Source: Klebsormidium nitens (taxonomy: Eukaryota; Streptophyta; Klebsormidiophyceae; Klebsormidiales; Klebsormidiaceae). From it: 64,000 nucleotides of DNA. The stretch is from NCBI GenBank assembly GCA_000708835.1, contig DF236986.1, forward strand, positions 70,885 to 134,884. Direction: 5' to 3'. Shown one piece after another: positions 12,994 to 26,199 of this stretch (position 1 is its first letter; every line of letters starts with the position of its first letter). Under the pieces are notes generated by a model. The model was not told the DNA's origin and searched no databases. It worked only from the letters and a program-made list of their open reading frames with translations. A program made the translations under genes and the position numbers.

Positions 12994-15900
12994 TGCAAAC
13001 CTTTTTGCTCTCAACGGATCTCTTTAGTGACATGATCAAACTGGATGCAAACTTTGCTGAAATGCTTGATGGGGATGTCACTTTGGCTCAAATTATAGTA
13101 TTCCCCGTCTTTCCTCTGCGTGTAGGTGCGGCCGGTTCGCGCTCATTTCACAAAACACAAGTCCTGTGGATTTGAAAACCTGACGTAAAGTGCAAAGGCT
13201 GGCTCAGGTGAAGAAATTTTGGATTCGTTGTGTCACACGAGTCCGAATTTCCGGACAGGATCGAACTTCATCCACGCACGCGCTAGCCTAAGACAATGGT
13301 CGGCCTTCCATAAGAGTGGCCGGTCAGTATTTTGGCTGCGTCACGCGAACGCCCTTCTGAAGAATCGGAATATCTCAGCGCTTCGTGCCTCCTCGTCACA
13401 CTCTTTATGTGCTGCTCCTTCGCCGACTTCCGATTGCCGACTTTCTGCCTTGAGAGATTTGTTCGGCTTTCCTCTCGCCGGTCTGGAGCTTTCGAAGGTC
13501 GAGTCGTCCTTCATGTATCCTAACACAGGGCGGATCATTCATGCATCTTTTCATCTCCAGCCGATGCTTTTGAGTCCCAGCTAGGTGGCGTGCAAGCACT
13601 CTCAGCTTTTGGGTCTGACGTGTGCCATTGCCTGTTCGGGCAGACCATTTAAAGCCATGAATGTGCTGCTCACCAAATGAGTCAACATCGGACGATGTGG
13701 CTCAGAAGCTCCCAGACTTCACCCGGCACTGAAGCCGAAATTAGGACGCGAATCAAATGTCAAGTTTAGAAAAGCTTAGAGACTGCCAAGGTCTGTATTG
13801 AGTTAACGGGCACATGAACGAAACATCACTACTTTGCTGTACGCGATTAATGAAAGGATCTTATAAGATGAAAAAGTTGCTACGATTCTCTTTCGTTTGA
13901 CCGCCAGTTCGTTCATCGTGCCTGGATATCACAAATATGCTGTCTGAGGTGCTCTGTGCTTGCGCATCAATCGTCGGACCGTTACAGCCAAGCCAGGCTG
14001 ATGACGTGGGCACTCGACCTGAGACGGGCTCAGTCAAGCTCGATATTTTCTGAAAGCCAGGCACATGTGGAACAATCAATCGGGAACTTCTTTCATGTCG
14101 ATCAGTACTCTTGTTCGTGTTGAAAGCGACAGCTACTTTGTGGAGAATAAAAAAGCCTTAACTGCACAATGTACGTAATCAGCTCGTGGCGTTCTGCGGA
14201 GCGGAAATGATGACAACGCCCTTCATTTGGGCAGTAAGCCGCTCGAACTTACGGAGCGGTTGTCTTGAAGCCAGCTAACAATACTCGAGCGCGTTCCAAC
14301 TATTCTTGGACCTATGGTTTGCATGACCAGGTTCTAGTAACTTCAAAGTGAGAGAGAGGTGAAAAAGGAGAAAGCTCTGGTTGTTGATGCAGAAGGAGTC
14401 TACGGCAACGGCTGCTTGGGGGGTATCGTTGGCGGCGCTGATACCAATACCTCGAAGACAGAATCTACCTCTATTGAGTTTCCTTCTGGATTTCTGTGAT
14501 TCCACCCGTTGATTTTAAGAATGCGGGTGGAACATTTTGAGACTGATGCTCCGAGGCCCGTCTTTAAGAGCAGCACAAGGTACAGAGTTCCATTCACAGA
14601 TGACTCTGTCCGCATCCCCTTCCTGAGTTGCTTAGCGCTACGCAAAGTTCGCGTCCGCTCATTGGTTCATGAAAGGGTCCCGTGGAGTGCAGCAGATGGA
14701 AGGACGTGGAATATCAGCGAGCCGGTGCGCTTCAAAGACAGTCATCTGTATGAATCTACGAAGGACTTAAAACTCTTGCTAGGAATTTGGTTGTTGACAG
14801 GTACGGTTGCGCTGCGGTTTGGGGCTTCCAAATTTTTTGTGGGTTCCAATCAAGCACTGCCCAGGTTGCCCAGATTTACGTTTCAACCCGCGTTGACGGT
14901 CGTTCTTGACGAGATTTCCACCCACGTCGAGCTTTTCTGGACAGCGTAGGGAAAACGAAAAGGGGCTATGATGCAAAACAAATGCTTGATCACCTTGATC
15001 AAAAGGGTGCATGTCACTCGAGCCGCCCCATACGACCAGGAACGAGAAGATCGAGGAATAAGCTCGCTGGGTCGCTGGAAGGTCTTTTCATGGGAAAATT
15101 AAACCGTTCCGCAATGAATGCTGTTTTGCACTCTAGAATGGATGAAAGTGGGGGGGCAACTCTCCAACGCGCGTGGGCCAAAATCCTGGACTCTTTCAGG
15201 CAGGTTTTTGAAACGGAAGTAGACTTGGATCCAGAATTCTTGGCCGCCTAGACCGAGCGCTTGGTTGTTTCAAATGCAATTTTGTCGATGGACACGCATG
15301 CATCTTCTCAACGGCAATGACAAGTTTGCTTCCGGTTGGGCTCGTATGCTCAGTAGTCAAAGTGAAGATGCCGTTCAAAGCTGGGGCATTTTCAGACACG
15401 CCTCGACCCTTCCGCTCATCCTCCGTGATGTTTCCATTAGTTCTCCTCATTCTGACTTTCGGGGAATGATTGTTGGCAAACACGGTCTGCTATTTCGTGC
15501 ATCGCACGCTAATGCTTTTGAATCCGCATTACCTGCTGAGTGTCTGTGACTATACAACATTGCATGTTTTTCCTGTCCATGCTGCGGCTATTCGCACATT
15601 ATCCTCAACAAATCTCGAAAACGCGGCTGTCGATCGGTCACTGAACTCATTCATACGTCTCCGGGGCCCATCTCTCCGACGCTCTCAAATTTGCCGGCCA
15701 TTGCGTGAGTCTCTTCTTGGGATGGTCGAGGTCGATGCAGGCCCTTTCTGAGAAACGATGGAACCTTTTCTTACCAAAATAAAAATAGGCTGAAGGCTGT
15801 CGGGTTCAAACTCGTCATGCCGCTGACCCGCCCACGTACGACAGAATTTTGCGTACTCGAGCGTACCTTCAGTGAAAGCCAATCAGGGCTCCGCGCGAAC

Positions 15901-16200
15901 CGACTAGAGACACGGCCAGAAAAGTTCCTTCTTGACGTTGGATTGTCTTATATTCACATGCTTCCCTTGCCGGCTTTGAAAATGAGAATTATGTCAAGGA
16001 GTTTTCGGGACATGTTTCCAGCAGCTCAGCCTTGTGCTAGTCTTTGGCGATGACGTCGTGGGCATTTTATGGCGAAAGAGCCATCGTGAAGCAGTGCACA
16101 TTAGGAGCCAACTTTCCAGCATAGAAAGACTGTGCTAGGCGTAAAAGCATGAGAGCGCAGTGCACTTATTCGTCGAACGGACACGCGCGTGAGACCTCGG
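12994..16200. other. Intergenic, no supported gene; diverged repeat fragments
   Basis: Open frames up to 146 codons occur on both strands (for example 14509-14949 plus) but none shows a domain, a conserved motif or splice sites joining it to another frame. The segment 14180-14245 (CAGCTC, then GCGGAAATGATGA, then GGGCAG) resembles segments at 18480-18545 and 23955-24025, so outlying pieces of the 16-31 kb repeat family reach here. The block near 13377-13402 (CTTCGTGCCTCCTCGTCACA) matches one near 32958-32982. Confidence 0.5.
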
Positions 16201-16750
16201 GCTCCCACGATTTGATCGAACCGCAGATCTGAAGCCTAGCAACATGGAACGCAACCGTGAGTTCGGACAAACAGCAAGCAGATACTGCCAAATACTTTGT
16301 TCGGTCCCAAGCCGCTGAGACGTTACCATACGGCAACGTTTCTGAAGCACGCGTGTTGCATCGGAAAAGAAAGCAATCACGCAATTTGGCCTGCCTCAAA
16401 GAGACTGCAGACATGTGGGCGGGCAGGGATGAGAAAAGTGGCATGAGCGGTCCACTCAGTGAACTTCAGAAGCCCTCTAAGCCGCCATCTCTAGTTTTTG
16501 AGCTTCGTGTGACGGTGGGCGCTGCGTACAAAAAGAAGGTCATGCGTCTTCGAAAGGGCAATGCGACCTAAAATCCCACGGAGTCGCCATGCGTGGTTCA
16601 ATGTCGCCTTCGTTATGACGAAATCGTCAAAAGCGCCAAGTGGGTCCTCTTAGGCCAGTCCTCTTCAGAATGGCCCAATTGCTACAGTATTAGAGTGAAG
16701 CGTGAGACCTCGGTCTCACTGGCATGACCAGGATCAATATTATACCCGCA

Positions 16751-16854
16751 TATCTGGCGCCGAGCATGTTGGAATGCGAGCGTGTATTTCAGCCGATACT
16801 TAAATCTCCGGCTGAATAGTCACGCTCGCATTCCAACATGCTCGGCGCCAGATA
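16751..16854. repeat. 104-bp hairpin with 34-bp perfect arms inside a repeat module
   Basis: Left arm 16751-16784 (starts TATCTGGCGCCGAGCATG) and right arm 16821-16854 are exact reverse complements over 34 nt. A second inner pair (CAGCCG / CGGCTG) lies inside the 36-nt spacer. The arm is a copy of the module B sequence found nine other times in direct orientation nearby, so this is a B copy placed next to its own inverted copy. Confidence 0.9.
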
Positions 16855-17639
16855 ACCAGGAGATCACTGCCGTTCTTGATCGTTTTTGGCTCGTTTATGG
16901 TGAGATCAGTTGTGTTCTAGAAGCATTTCTGGAACGAGCCTTCACTTCAGCCGAAAGTTTTGACATGCTCGAAAACTTATAGCAGGTGCGGTTTTAAGAG
17001 GGGTAATGAAGGAGGTGCCAGTTTTGGAGCATCAGCTGCTCCCACTGGCGCTGGGTAATGCGCCTAACTGACGCCGTTTATCAATACTCCTGACTATTTC
17101 TATACTCTTCGGACGATGCACTTTGTGATATGCAACGAATCTGGTTCGAAAGGGACCTGCCGTTCGAAGGCCACTTTTTCTGTCGAGAACCAGATTGACC
17201 TGTAGGTTCTAACAGGTCATCGTCATGGTCTTTAGCAATGAAAGCCGTGCCACCAATGACTAAGAAGTTTTGAGCCAGGGTTTACTAACATACCAGGGTT
17301 TTGTGCGGTTCAGAATTCAAGGGCCCAGGACGCTTTTTCGTCAGCTAGACGGACATGGGGCGTGCAAACGCTGAATGACGGATGTAATTTATGACAACCT
17401 GAAATGAAAATCCCATTGTAGGGCCCGGGCGACCCGCAGCTTGCAGTCTTCACGGTCCAAACGTCCACAACTCGACTTCCGATACGAGACTCTGGTCAAA
17501 ACGCCACAACCCAGATATGAAGAGTACTTTGGATTGTTTCCTCGCATGACTGGAATCCATTTGGAAGTGGCTGATCAGTCACATGCAGCTCTTGGTCTGA
17601 GCCCCCTAGCTGCTACGAATCTTACGTCGAAGGATTCCG

Positions 17640-18365
17640 TCCTAGAATGCTTGCCGATCCACTTTTTCTATTTAGCAGGCCATGAAGATGCCAGCCGTGG
17701 GACCCCGGAGTTCCAGAACAAGGCCCATCGCATGATCTGACGCCCAGCATTATAGAACACAAGTGTGGGACACAACCTGTCGGCAAGCGGGGGTTTTGCG
17801 ACTAAGTGATCGGTTCGGTGAAGCTTTTATTGAAGGCAAATTTTTTGTCTGGAGGTCGTCTCTTTGTTCGAACGAAACGATGCGGTCGAAGTGATTTTTA
17901 CCTTGAAAAGACTGCAGACTGAAAGTGGGCGGCAGGGATAAGAAATCTCGCCCTGAGCAGTTGGCGCGCTTAGCAAGAGAGATGTGCAACGCCTCGAAGC
18001 CGCCATCTCTTATCCTCGATCACTGTGTCTGTGCGCCGTTTGACCGACTGCTGCTTTTTATCACGTCGAGCCATATCTTTGCGTGCTTCCTAAGTGATAA
18101 TTCTAAGCTAATGCTGTAAGGGTGGCCCCCGTCTTTTGCTTTTGCAAGTTTGAAGACGCCAGATTCATATCGTCTGTGTACTCGTGCCCCCGTACGTTGT
18201 GCTTCCGGTTCTCTTTTTAGTACCAGCTTGCTACCGCTGAGTGAACCTCTGGGCTGTTCTGTACTTGCGCAATATCCCGGCGGTACGTTGTGTCAAGGCG
18301 ATGAAGTGAAAAATGTACCCGAGGCTTCGGCCTTAGTACTCCTCTGTTATCATGAAGCCTGAAGC
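17640..18365. repeat. B-C-D block, best-preserved repeat copy 1
   Basis: About 725 bp that match 23115-23840 with few gaps. Both hold the run from CCACTTT(T/G)TCTATTTAGCA through CAGAACAAGGCCCATCGCAT, then the B and C cores, then GCTTTTGCAAGTTTGAAGACGCC and a GC-rich tail ending in CCTGAAGCC/CCTGAAGCCTG. Offset between copies is about 5.475 kb. This pair looks much younger than the other copies in the region. Confidence 0.8.
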
Positions 18366-21300
18366 CAAGCAATGGTACAAACAAACAGTATTTTCACCAA
18401 AATTACGGTAGTTTTCACCGTGCTTTTGTGAGAGCATACGCAGTATGTGTTGTGCAAGAGATTCATGTCAAAGTTTTGGATCAGCTCGGTTCCGTTGCTG
18501 TCTGTGAGGCGGAAGTGATGAGGGGCCAGCCGCTCGGGCAGTCCGCTCGAGTGAAGGGCTAGCCAATGTTTCAGAAGCCGCCCACCAAGCCGCTTGAGCG
18601 GTTAAGGGTTCTCCAGAATCTTCTTTTCGTTCAAAGCTACATCTAGTTTAAAAGAGTTGACAGTGTTGTGAAACACAGCGTCGCTTTGCTTCGATGTTCC
18701 TCAAAGAAGTTTACAGGTGAGGGATGATCGGACAGGGATGATCGGTCAGTACTGCACCGTTACTGAAAGCGTAGCCAGGCTGCATAGTGACCAGCAGTTG
18801 CTTCCACGCCTTTGGAGGAGCACTCTGTCCTGTGGACAGAATATAGAAAAAGCTAAGTTCCGGGCACCTTCAAACATCTCTCTCTCTCTCTTGATAAAAC
18901 TGGCACCCAACTTGCAGCAAGCAGCAAATCTGGAGGACCGTCTTATGCTACTATTTTGATTTAATGTATTGGCAGACCTGCAGTCCATTTCATAGGCAAT
19001 GACGACAAGTCCGTTTCGTTGAGCATGCAAAACGCTCAAGTGCACCCTGCATCCTGTGACCTAAAGCACCTGATCTACGAAAAGCACTCAACCCGTTCGC
19101 CGCGCGAATTGTCAAATCGTGCGGCTCTTTATGCTTTCTCGCTCGTTTTTGTGAGACTGTCCGAAACGCATTTGAAAAGAGCCTTTATTACAGCCGAAAT
19201 TTCTGATCTGCTCGAAGGGTTGATTCGGTTGCTTTTATAAGGGCGGTAATGAAGAAGCTAGGTGCCAATTATGGGCAGCCTGCGGCCCAGGGGGTTGAAG
19301 GAAGGATCCAAACTGATGCCGATTGATTGATACGAGTCTTGATTGTTTCAGTAGTATTTGGACCAATGATGTTGTGACAAGCAATGAATCTGGTTAAAGG
19401 GGACCTCCCGTTTCAATCGAAGGCGATTTTTTTCTGTCGAGGAATCGTTGACTTGTTCGAAACGCTTATCCTTTGGCATGATCTTTAGCAATAAAAGCAG
19501 TGCGTTCTGGGTATCGGATAGGCACCAACGAAGAAGACGATTCGAGCCAGCCTTCAAAAACAAACCAGATTCTTTGTTCTGTGAAATGTTTGAGTGCCCA
19601 GGAGGCCGGTATCGTTATTAGACGGACACGGCACAAAGGGTTGATGTTGGATATACGGTATATACTTGCTACGACAACCTGAAACTACCATTTTTCAGTA
19701 GGGAGGCGATCCGCAGCTTGCAGTAACTACGGTTCAAATATCCACGACTCAACTTGCAACACGACAACCTGGTCAAAACTCCACGACCTAGATTTGAAGA
19801 ACTTGAACGGTTTTTCTCGCGTGACTGGATTCTTTCTGGAAGTGCCAGATCAGACACATGCTTTTGCTTTGAACGCATGGCTGCCTACGAATGTTACTTC
19901 GAAGGATTGATCTGCCCGAGCATGCTCGCCGACCCACTTTTCCTATTTAGCAGGCCATGAAGATGCCAGCCGTGAGACCTCCGGGTCCCAGTGAAAATCC
20001 CATCGCAAATTTGACGCCAAGCATCATGCAACGCAAGCGTGGGTTACAAACAGTTGGCAAGCGGGTGCTTTGTAACTACATGATCGGTCGGTGAGGCTCG
20101 ATTAAAGGCAACTGGCCTGGAGCACGTGTCTTAGTTCGAATGAGAGTGCGGAGTATTCTCTGCCCTGAAAAGACCGCAGACACGTGGGCGGCAGGGATGA
20201 GGATTTTGATCCTAAGCAGTCGGCGCGCTTAGTAAAAGATGTGCAACGCCTTGAAGCCGCTATCTCTGACCTTTAATCATGTGTCTGTGCGACGTGGATC
20301 ACAATTGTTGGTAACGTCGAGCCAGATCTTTACAAACTCCCTAGCTATAAGTATCAAACGTAGGCTACCGCTGTACGAAAGGGAGGACGCGGTATAACGG
20401 GAGGTAATGAAGAAGGTGCCAATTTTGGGCAGTCTGCGTCCCATGGGAGTGAAGGATCCAAGCTGCTGCCGATCACTTAACAAGAGTCTTGATTTTTCCA
20501 TTGATCTTCGGACCGATGATCTTTGTGACAAGCAATGAATTCGATTAGAAGGGACTTGCCGTTTCGGAGACACTTTTTCGATCGAGGACTTCAATGAAGT
20601 TTTTCCGTTATAAGCTTAACGTTATAACAGTCTCTGGCGATGAAGCGGTGCCTTCTGGCGAAAGATCCATCGAGGAAATAGAAGAGTTCGAGTTAGCATT
20701 CACCGACATATCAGAACCTTTGTTCCGCTTAGGATACAAGGGCCCAGAACGCCTAACCGTCTAACGTACACGCTTACTGATGGGTACCATCTGAAAACCT
20801 GAGACTAGCAGATTATGATTAGTGGTGACGCGACCGTACCTGCAACTTGCAGCAGTATCCGGTCCACACGTCCACGACCTCCAATATGAAACCCTGATCA
20901 GACGCCATGATCCAGACTTGGAGACGTTGGAAAACTTCTCTGCGTAACAACCGATTTTGCGCAAAGGTGCCGTAGCTGATCAGGCACATGCTCGTGCTTC
21001 GAGCCCGCTTTTGCCTATAAATGTTGATTCCAAAGACGTCTGCCTTAGCATGATCGCCGATCCACTTTTTCCATGCACAGTCATGGGGGAGCCAGCCGTG
21101 GGACCTTGGGTTCCCATTCGACTATCAGCTTGAGACCTGACGCCGAGCAACACGGAAAGCTAGCGCGGGATTCAGGCCGTTGTCAAGCAGGTACTTTTGA
21201 ACCCCTTCCTCGGTCCGCTCAGGCGTTACCATACGGCAACGTTTTTGGAGCAAGCGTGTTGAATTGGGAAATGAAGCAATCAGAAGATTGGCCAGCTTCA

Positions 21301-23114
21301 GAGAGACTGCAGTCACGTGGGCGGGCATGGATGAGAACCGTCGCATGAGCAGTCCGCTCATTTGAGCAGCCTCCTCTCAGCCTTAGTAAGATTTGTGTGA
21401 TTGTGAGCGCTTCTTGCAAAAAGAAGTTCATTCTTTCGGAAGGGCATGTGACGTACCGGTCTGACTTTGACTGAGTCGCCATGTGTACTTTGACGTCTCC
21501 GCAGAAAATTCATCAATCGGAAGCGCGCAAGTCCTCTCAGGCCACCGATTCTGATACAGACTGGCTTTGATTCGTAGAACTTCGAGAAAAGGTACGACTC
21601 GGTCTCACTGGCAAGAACAGGATCATCCGCAAATCTGGCGCCGAGCATGTTCGACTGCAAGTGTGGAATTTCAGCCTATCGACAAGCAGCCGGACCTGAA
21701 TTTCGTGTTGGATCTGGTGAGGCTACGACTTAATAGAACGTGTCCAGCGCTCGCGTCTTGGTTCGAACGAAGAAAAGGTCGCGGGGACGTTCATGCTAGC
21801 GCTGCCTTGTAAGTTGCAGTGACTGCGGACGTGACGTGGCGGCAGGGATGAGAACCTTGGCCTGAGCAGCCCGCTCAGTGAGAACCTGCCGCACCTCTAA
21901 GCCGCCATCTTTGGCCCTTGAGTCTAATTATGTGTCTGCGAGCCATTTGACTGCTGCTGTTTGTCACGTCGAGCCAGATCTTGCAAGCCTCCAAAGCGTC
22001 GTTTCTGGGCTCCTAATCTTCTTAGTTGCGGGCCGCACCCTCTTCGACTTTCGGGATTTCGAGAACGTCAGAGCCGGAGTATCCGTCCTTTTATGCCCCC
22101 AGAAGTTCCATCCACGTGCAGTCTATTCCCCGTGCCTGAGTAATGCTATGATTGACATTTCATGGAGCTGCCTGTGCTCCTCCTTATTTTCGGCCGTCAT
22201 GCTGTGTCAAGGCGATGAAGTAAGCACTTCAGCTGAGGCTTCGGACTCAGTAGTAGAGTGTTGACGTTGATCTGAAAGCCAGGCGAATAGAAAGAAGCGG
22301 CTTTGTCAAACGATCAGTAGAACTAGTACTGCCGGTCTCGATCGTTTTTGGCCTTTCTATGGTGAGATCAGTTGTCTTCAAGACGCCGTTTTGGAAAGAG
22401 CCTTCACTGCAGCCGGAAGTTTTGACATGCTTGAAAGCTTGTAACAATCTGCGCTTCAAGGGCGGTTAAAGAAGGTGCCAGTTTCGGCATCAGAGTTGGT
22501 CACTGGAACTGGGAATGCGCCTAACTGACGCCGGTTATCAAGACTCTTGACTATTATTCTGTTCTTTGGACCAATGCTCTTTGTGACACGCAATGAATCT
22601 AGTTCGAGAGGACCTCCCGTTTTGAAGGCCATTTCTTCTTGAGGACTTTGTTGACCTGTTCTGACAGCTCATCGGTTGGATGGTCTTTGGCAATGAAAGC
22701 GGTGCGTTTTGGAAAACGAGCATCAGCGAAGAAGACGGTCCGAGCCAGAACTCACAAGCATTAACAAAAATACCAAGATCTTCGTTCTGCGAACAAGTTC
22801 GAGGGCCCAGGTCGCCTGTATATATCGTTAGACGGGCACGGCGCAAGCGGACATTTTGACAGTTTGACATGCATTTGCCATGACAAACTGAAACTAACAT
22901 TCCATCATTGTAGGGGGGCCCCCCGCAGGTTGCAGTATCACAATACAAACGTCCACGACTAGACGTCCAATCTGGGGTGCTAGCCAAAACGCCAGAATTC
23001 AGGTTTGGAGAACCTTGGATGTTTTTCTTGCGTGACTGCATTTCGTCTGGAAGGGCGTGATCAGACACAAACTCTTGTTCGAGTCCGCAGCCGCTACCAA
23101 AGTTACGTCGAAGT

Positions 23115-23840
23115 CTTCTGTTCTAGTATGCTTGTCGATCCACTTTGTCTATTTAGCAAGGCCATGAAGATGCCAGCCGGGGGACCCCGGGGTTCCAGAA
23201 CAAGGCCCATCGCATAATCTGATGCCAAGCATTCTGGAACACAGGTGTGGGATACAGGCTGTCGGCAAGCGGGTGTTTTGCGACTGCGTAATCGGTCCGG
23301 TGAGGCCTTTTCTGACCGCATAATTTTATTGTCTGAAGCACGCCTCTTGGTTCGAACGAAACGTCGTTGCTAACTTTTCTCTGTCCTGAAGAGACTACAG
23401 ACTTCATGCGATGATGAGGAATCTGGCCCTAAGCAGTTGGCGCGTTTCGCCAGAGATGGGCGACGCCTCGACGCCGCCATTTCTGAGCCTCCATATGTGT
23501 CTGTGCGCCGTTCGACTACAGATGTTCCTCACTTCGACCCAGATCTTTACGTGCTTCCTGAGTAGTAATTCTATGCTAATGCTGTAACGGTGGCCTCCGT
23601 CTTTCGCTTTTGCAAGTTTGAAGACGCCAGAATCATATCGTCTGCACGTACTCCGAGTCGTGCCCCCGTACGTTCTGCTTCCGGTTCTCTTCTCAGTTCC
23701 TCGCTATTGCTGAGTGGGCTTCTGAGCTGTCTGTACTTGCGCATCCCGGCCCGGGTTGAGCTTTGTCGAGGCGATGAAGTGGACAATGAACCCGAGGCTT
23801 CGGCCTTTATAGTAATCCTCTTTTGTCCTGAAGCCTGAAA
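23115..23840. repeat. B-C-D block, best-preserved repeat copy 2
   Basis: Partner of 17640-18365; same module order, same spacing, mostly substitutions. The shared stretch includes GACACCAGAACAAGGCCC-like and TACGTTCTGCTTCCGGTTCTC-like segments. No frame is open across either copy. Confidence 0.8.
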
Positions 23841-26199
23841 TCCAGATCAGAAGTTAAAACAAACGACTTTCGAAACAGCTAATGCTAGTTGTCCTCATTC
23901 TCACTCGCGTTTGTGAGAGCGTACGGAGTCTGCCTGGCAAGCGAGCCACTTCAGAGCTTGGAATCAGCTGCACGATTCAGTCGCGGTCTGCGCGCGGAAA
24001 TGATGAGGGTCCAGCGGCTCGGGCAGCCCTGCCCGCTCGATTCAGAAAGCACGACACGCTGAGCATCTCCTACCCAAGCAGCTTGAGCATATCAGAAAAT
24101 CTTCTGATCGAGCACTATTTTCCTCACAAGCTTCCCGTAAAGAAGTCTACAGGCCAGGGCTGATTGAACTGTACTAGTTCTTGACGGCGTACCCACGCTG
24201 CGTAGAAACCAGCAATTGCTTCCACGACGTCTTTGGAAGAGCACCGTGTCCTGTGGATGGAATACAGAAAATAAGCGTGTGGTCAGCTCTGCAAACCTCC
24301 TCTGTAATCCTGAATCGAACCCACTTCGAAGCCGGCAGAATACCTGGAGGACCGTATTATGCCACTAGCTGTTTGGTTTCATGAAGAGGGAAAATGGTAT
24401 TTCATTTGATGGGCTATGAAAACAATACCCATTCTCTGAGCATTGGAAACGCTCAAGTGCTTCTAGTAGTTGGTGACCTGAAGCCCTAGTCTAATAACAG
24501 CAATGTACCCGTTCTCGAAAATGGTTAGAAATTGCTGGTACGAGTGTTATCTTCGTGACCGCCAGAGAACTCAGAGAGGTGGCTTTTCCTAAGCTTTGAG
24601 ACCATCTGCAACTGGTATGCCCCTCTCAAGTGGGCGAGGAACTTACTCGCAATAGCGCAAGGTAAATGAGAACCAGAATCTCGGGAGCATCGGTAGATCG
24701 ACTTCGGCTGGCAATCTGGTCTCCAAGAAACGACCAGTTCTTGTCGCGACGAGCCGTCGACCACTTGCTTTCTGTCACGTTGACCAGTTCTCGCAAGGCT
24801 CCTGAGTGATACCTTTAGGCTATTGCTGCACTGAATTACAGCGGCTCCCTACTTCAACTTCCGGACTTCGAAGACGCCAGAGACATCTTGAACTCTGTCC
24901 ATTTGGATCCCCATTCGTTCCGTTTCCTCTTCTTACCCGTGCATTGATTATGCTGAGTTGGATTCTGAGATGTATGTGCTTGCGCATTCTGCCCGTTAAG
25001 CTGTGGTATGGCGATGAAGTGGGTGATTCAGCTGAGGCTTTGGACCTAGGCAAGCCAGCGATCCGAAAGCCATGCGACCGGAAAGACGTGATTGGTCAAA
25101 ACAACTACTGCCGTCTTTTATGTCTCTGGCTTGTCTGTCGTGAGCGTGTCGAATCGAAACGTGTGAAAAAGGCCTTCGATGCAGCCAATGATAAATTCTG
25201 ATAAGCTCGAAGGTGCATATCAGTTGCGGGTTACAGGACGGTGAGGAAGAAGGTGCCAACTTTGGGCATGAGCTGTGGCCCACTGGAGCTGAGTAATTGA
25301 TGCGCCGAACTGACGCCGCTTATCGACGCTCTTGATTATTTATGTATTCTTCGGACCGGTGCTCTTTGTGAGACGCAACGAGTCCGCTTCGAGGGGACCT
25401 CCCGTTCCGGATTCATTTTCTCGTCGAGGACTTTGTTGACCTATTCGAACAGCTTATCGTTTGGCAGGGTCTCTGGCAATGAAAGCAGTGCGTTCCGGAA
25501 GAGAGCCAGCAGCGGGTAAAACGGTTCGAGCCAGCACTCACCAACATACCAAAACCCTTTCTTCGGTTCGAAGCTCTGAGGGCTGCCAAGTACGCCGGTT
25601 CCGTTGGACGGACACGGCGCGAACTTTTGATTACGCGTAGCGTTCTTGACGATCTGTAACTGGCCTCGTTGCAAGTAGAGACCCGACCTGCTGCTGAACG
25701 TCGTCGAAGGTTCACAACTGCAATTTTCAAAGCGTTTCCCACAAGAAAAGGGTTTGTACCTGGTCAGAACGCCACAGTACAGAATCCAAGAAATTCGGAT
25801 CCTTTATTGTTGTGAACCGCTTGAGAGCGCTTGATAAGACACACGCTCTCGATTGAAGCCCGTTATCTGTTGCTTACGATTTCCTTGTCGAAGAATGCGG
25901 TAGCATGCTCGCCGCCTGACTGAAACAATGATTCAGGCCATGAAGGAGCCAAGTTGTGACCTAGGGTGCACAGATGAAGTACCCCTCTCTGACGCCGAGC
26001 AATTCTCGGCAATCCGTGAAGTCTAAAACAGCCTTTTGATACGCAAAACTTCTTTTACTAGATACTTTGTTTTATGATCAGGCTTCACCATAAGAACGCT
26101 TGTCTGGAGTACGCCTCCTGCTTTCAGAGTGCTCACGAAGTTCGGCCTGCGTTAAAGAGACCACAGGCACGTGGGCGGCAAGGATGGAAAATCTGGCCT

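Noticed and set aside
14509-14949. 146-codon plus-strand open frame
   Set aside because: No family features, no supporting splice sites, overlaps equally long frames on the other strand.
22538-23068. 176-codon minus-strand open frame in the repeat region
   Set aside because: Parts recur in other module A copies but always with stops or frameshifts; no protein family recognised, so treated as repeat sequence.
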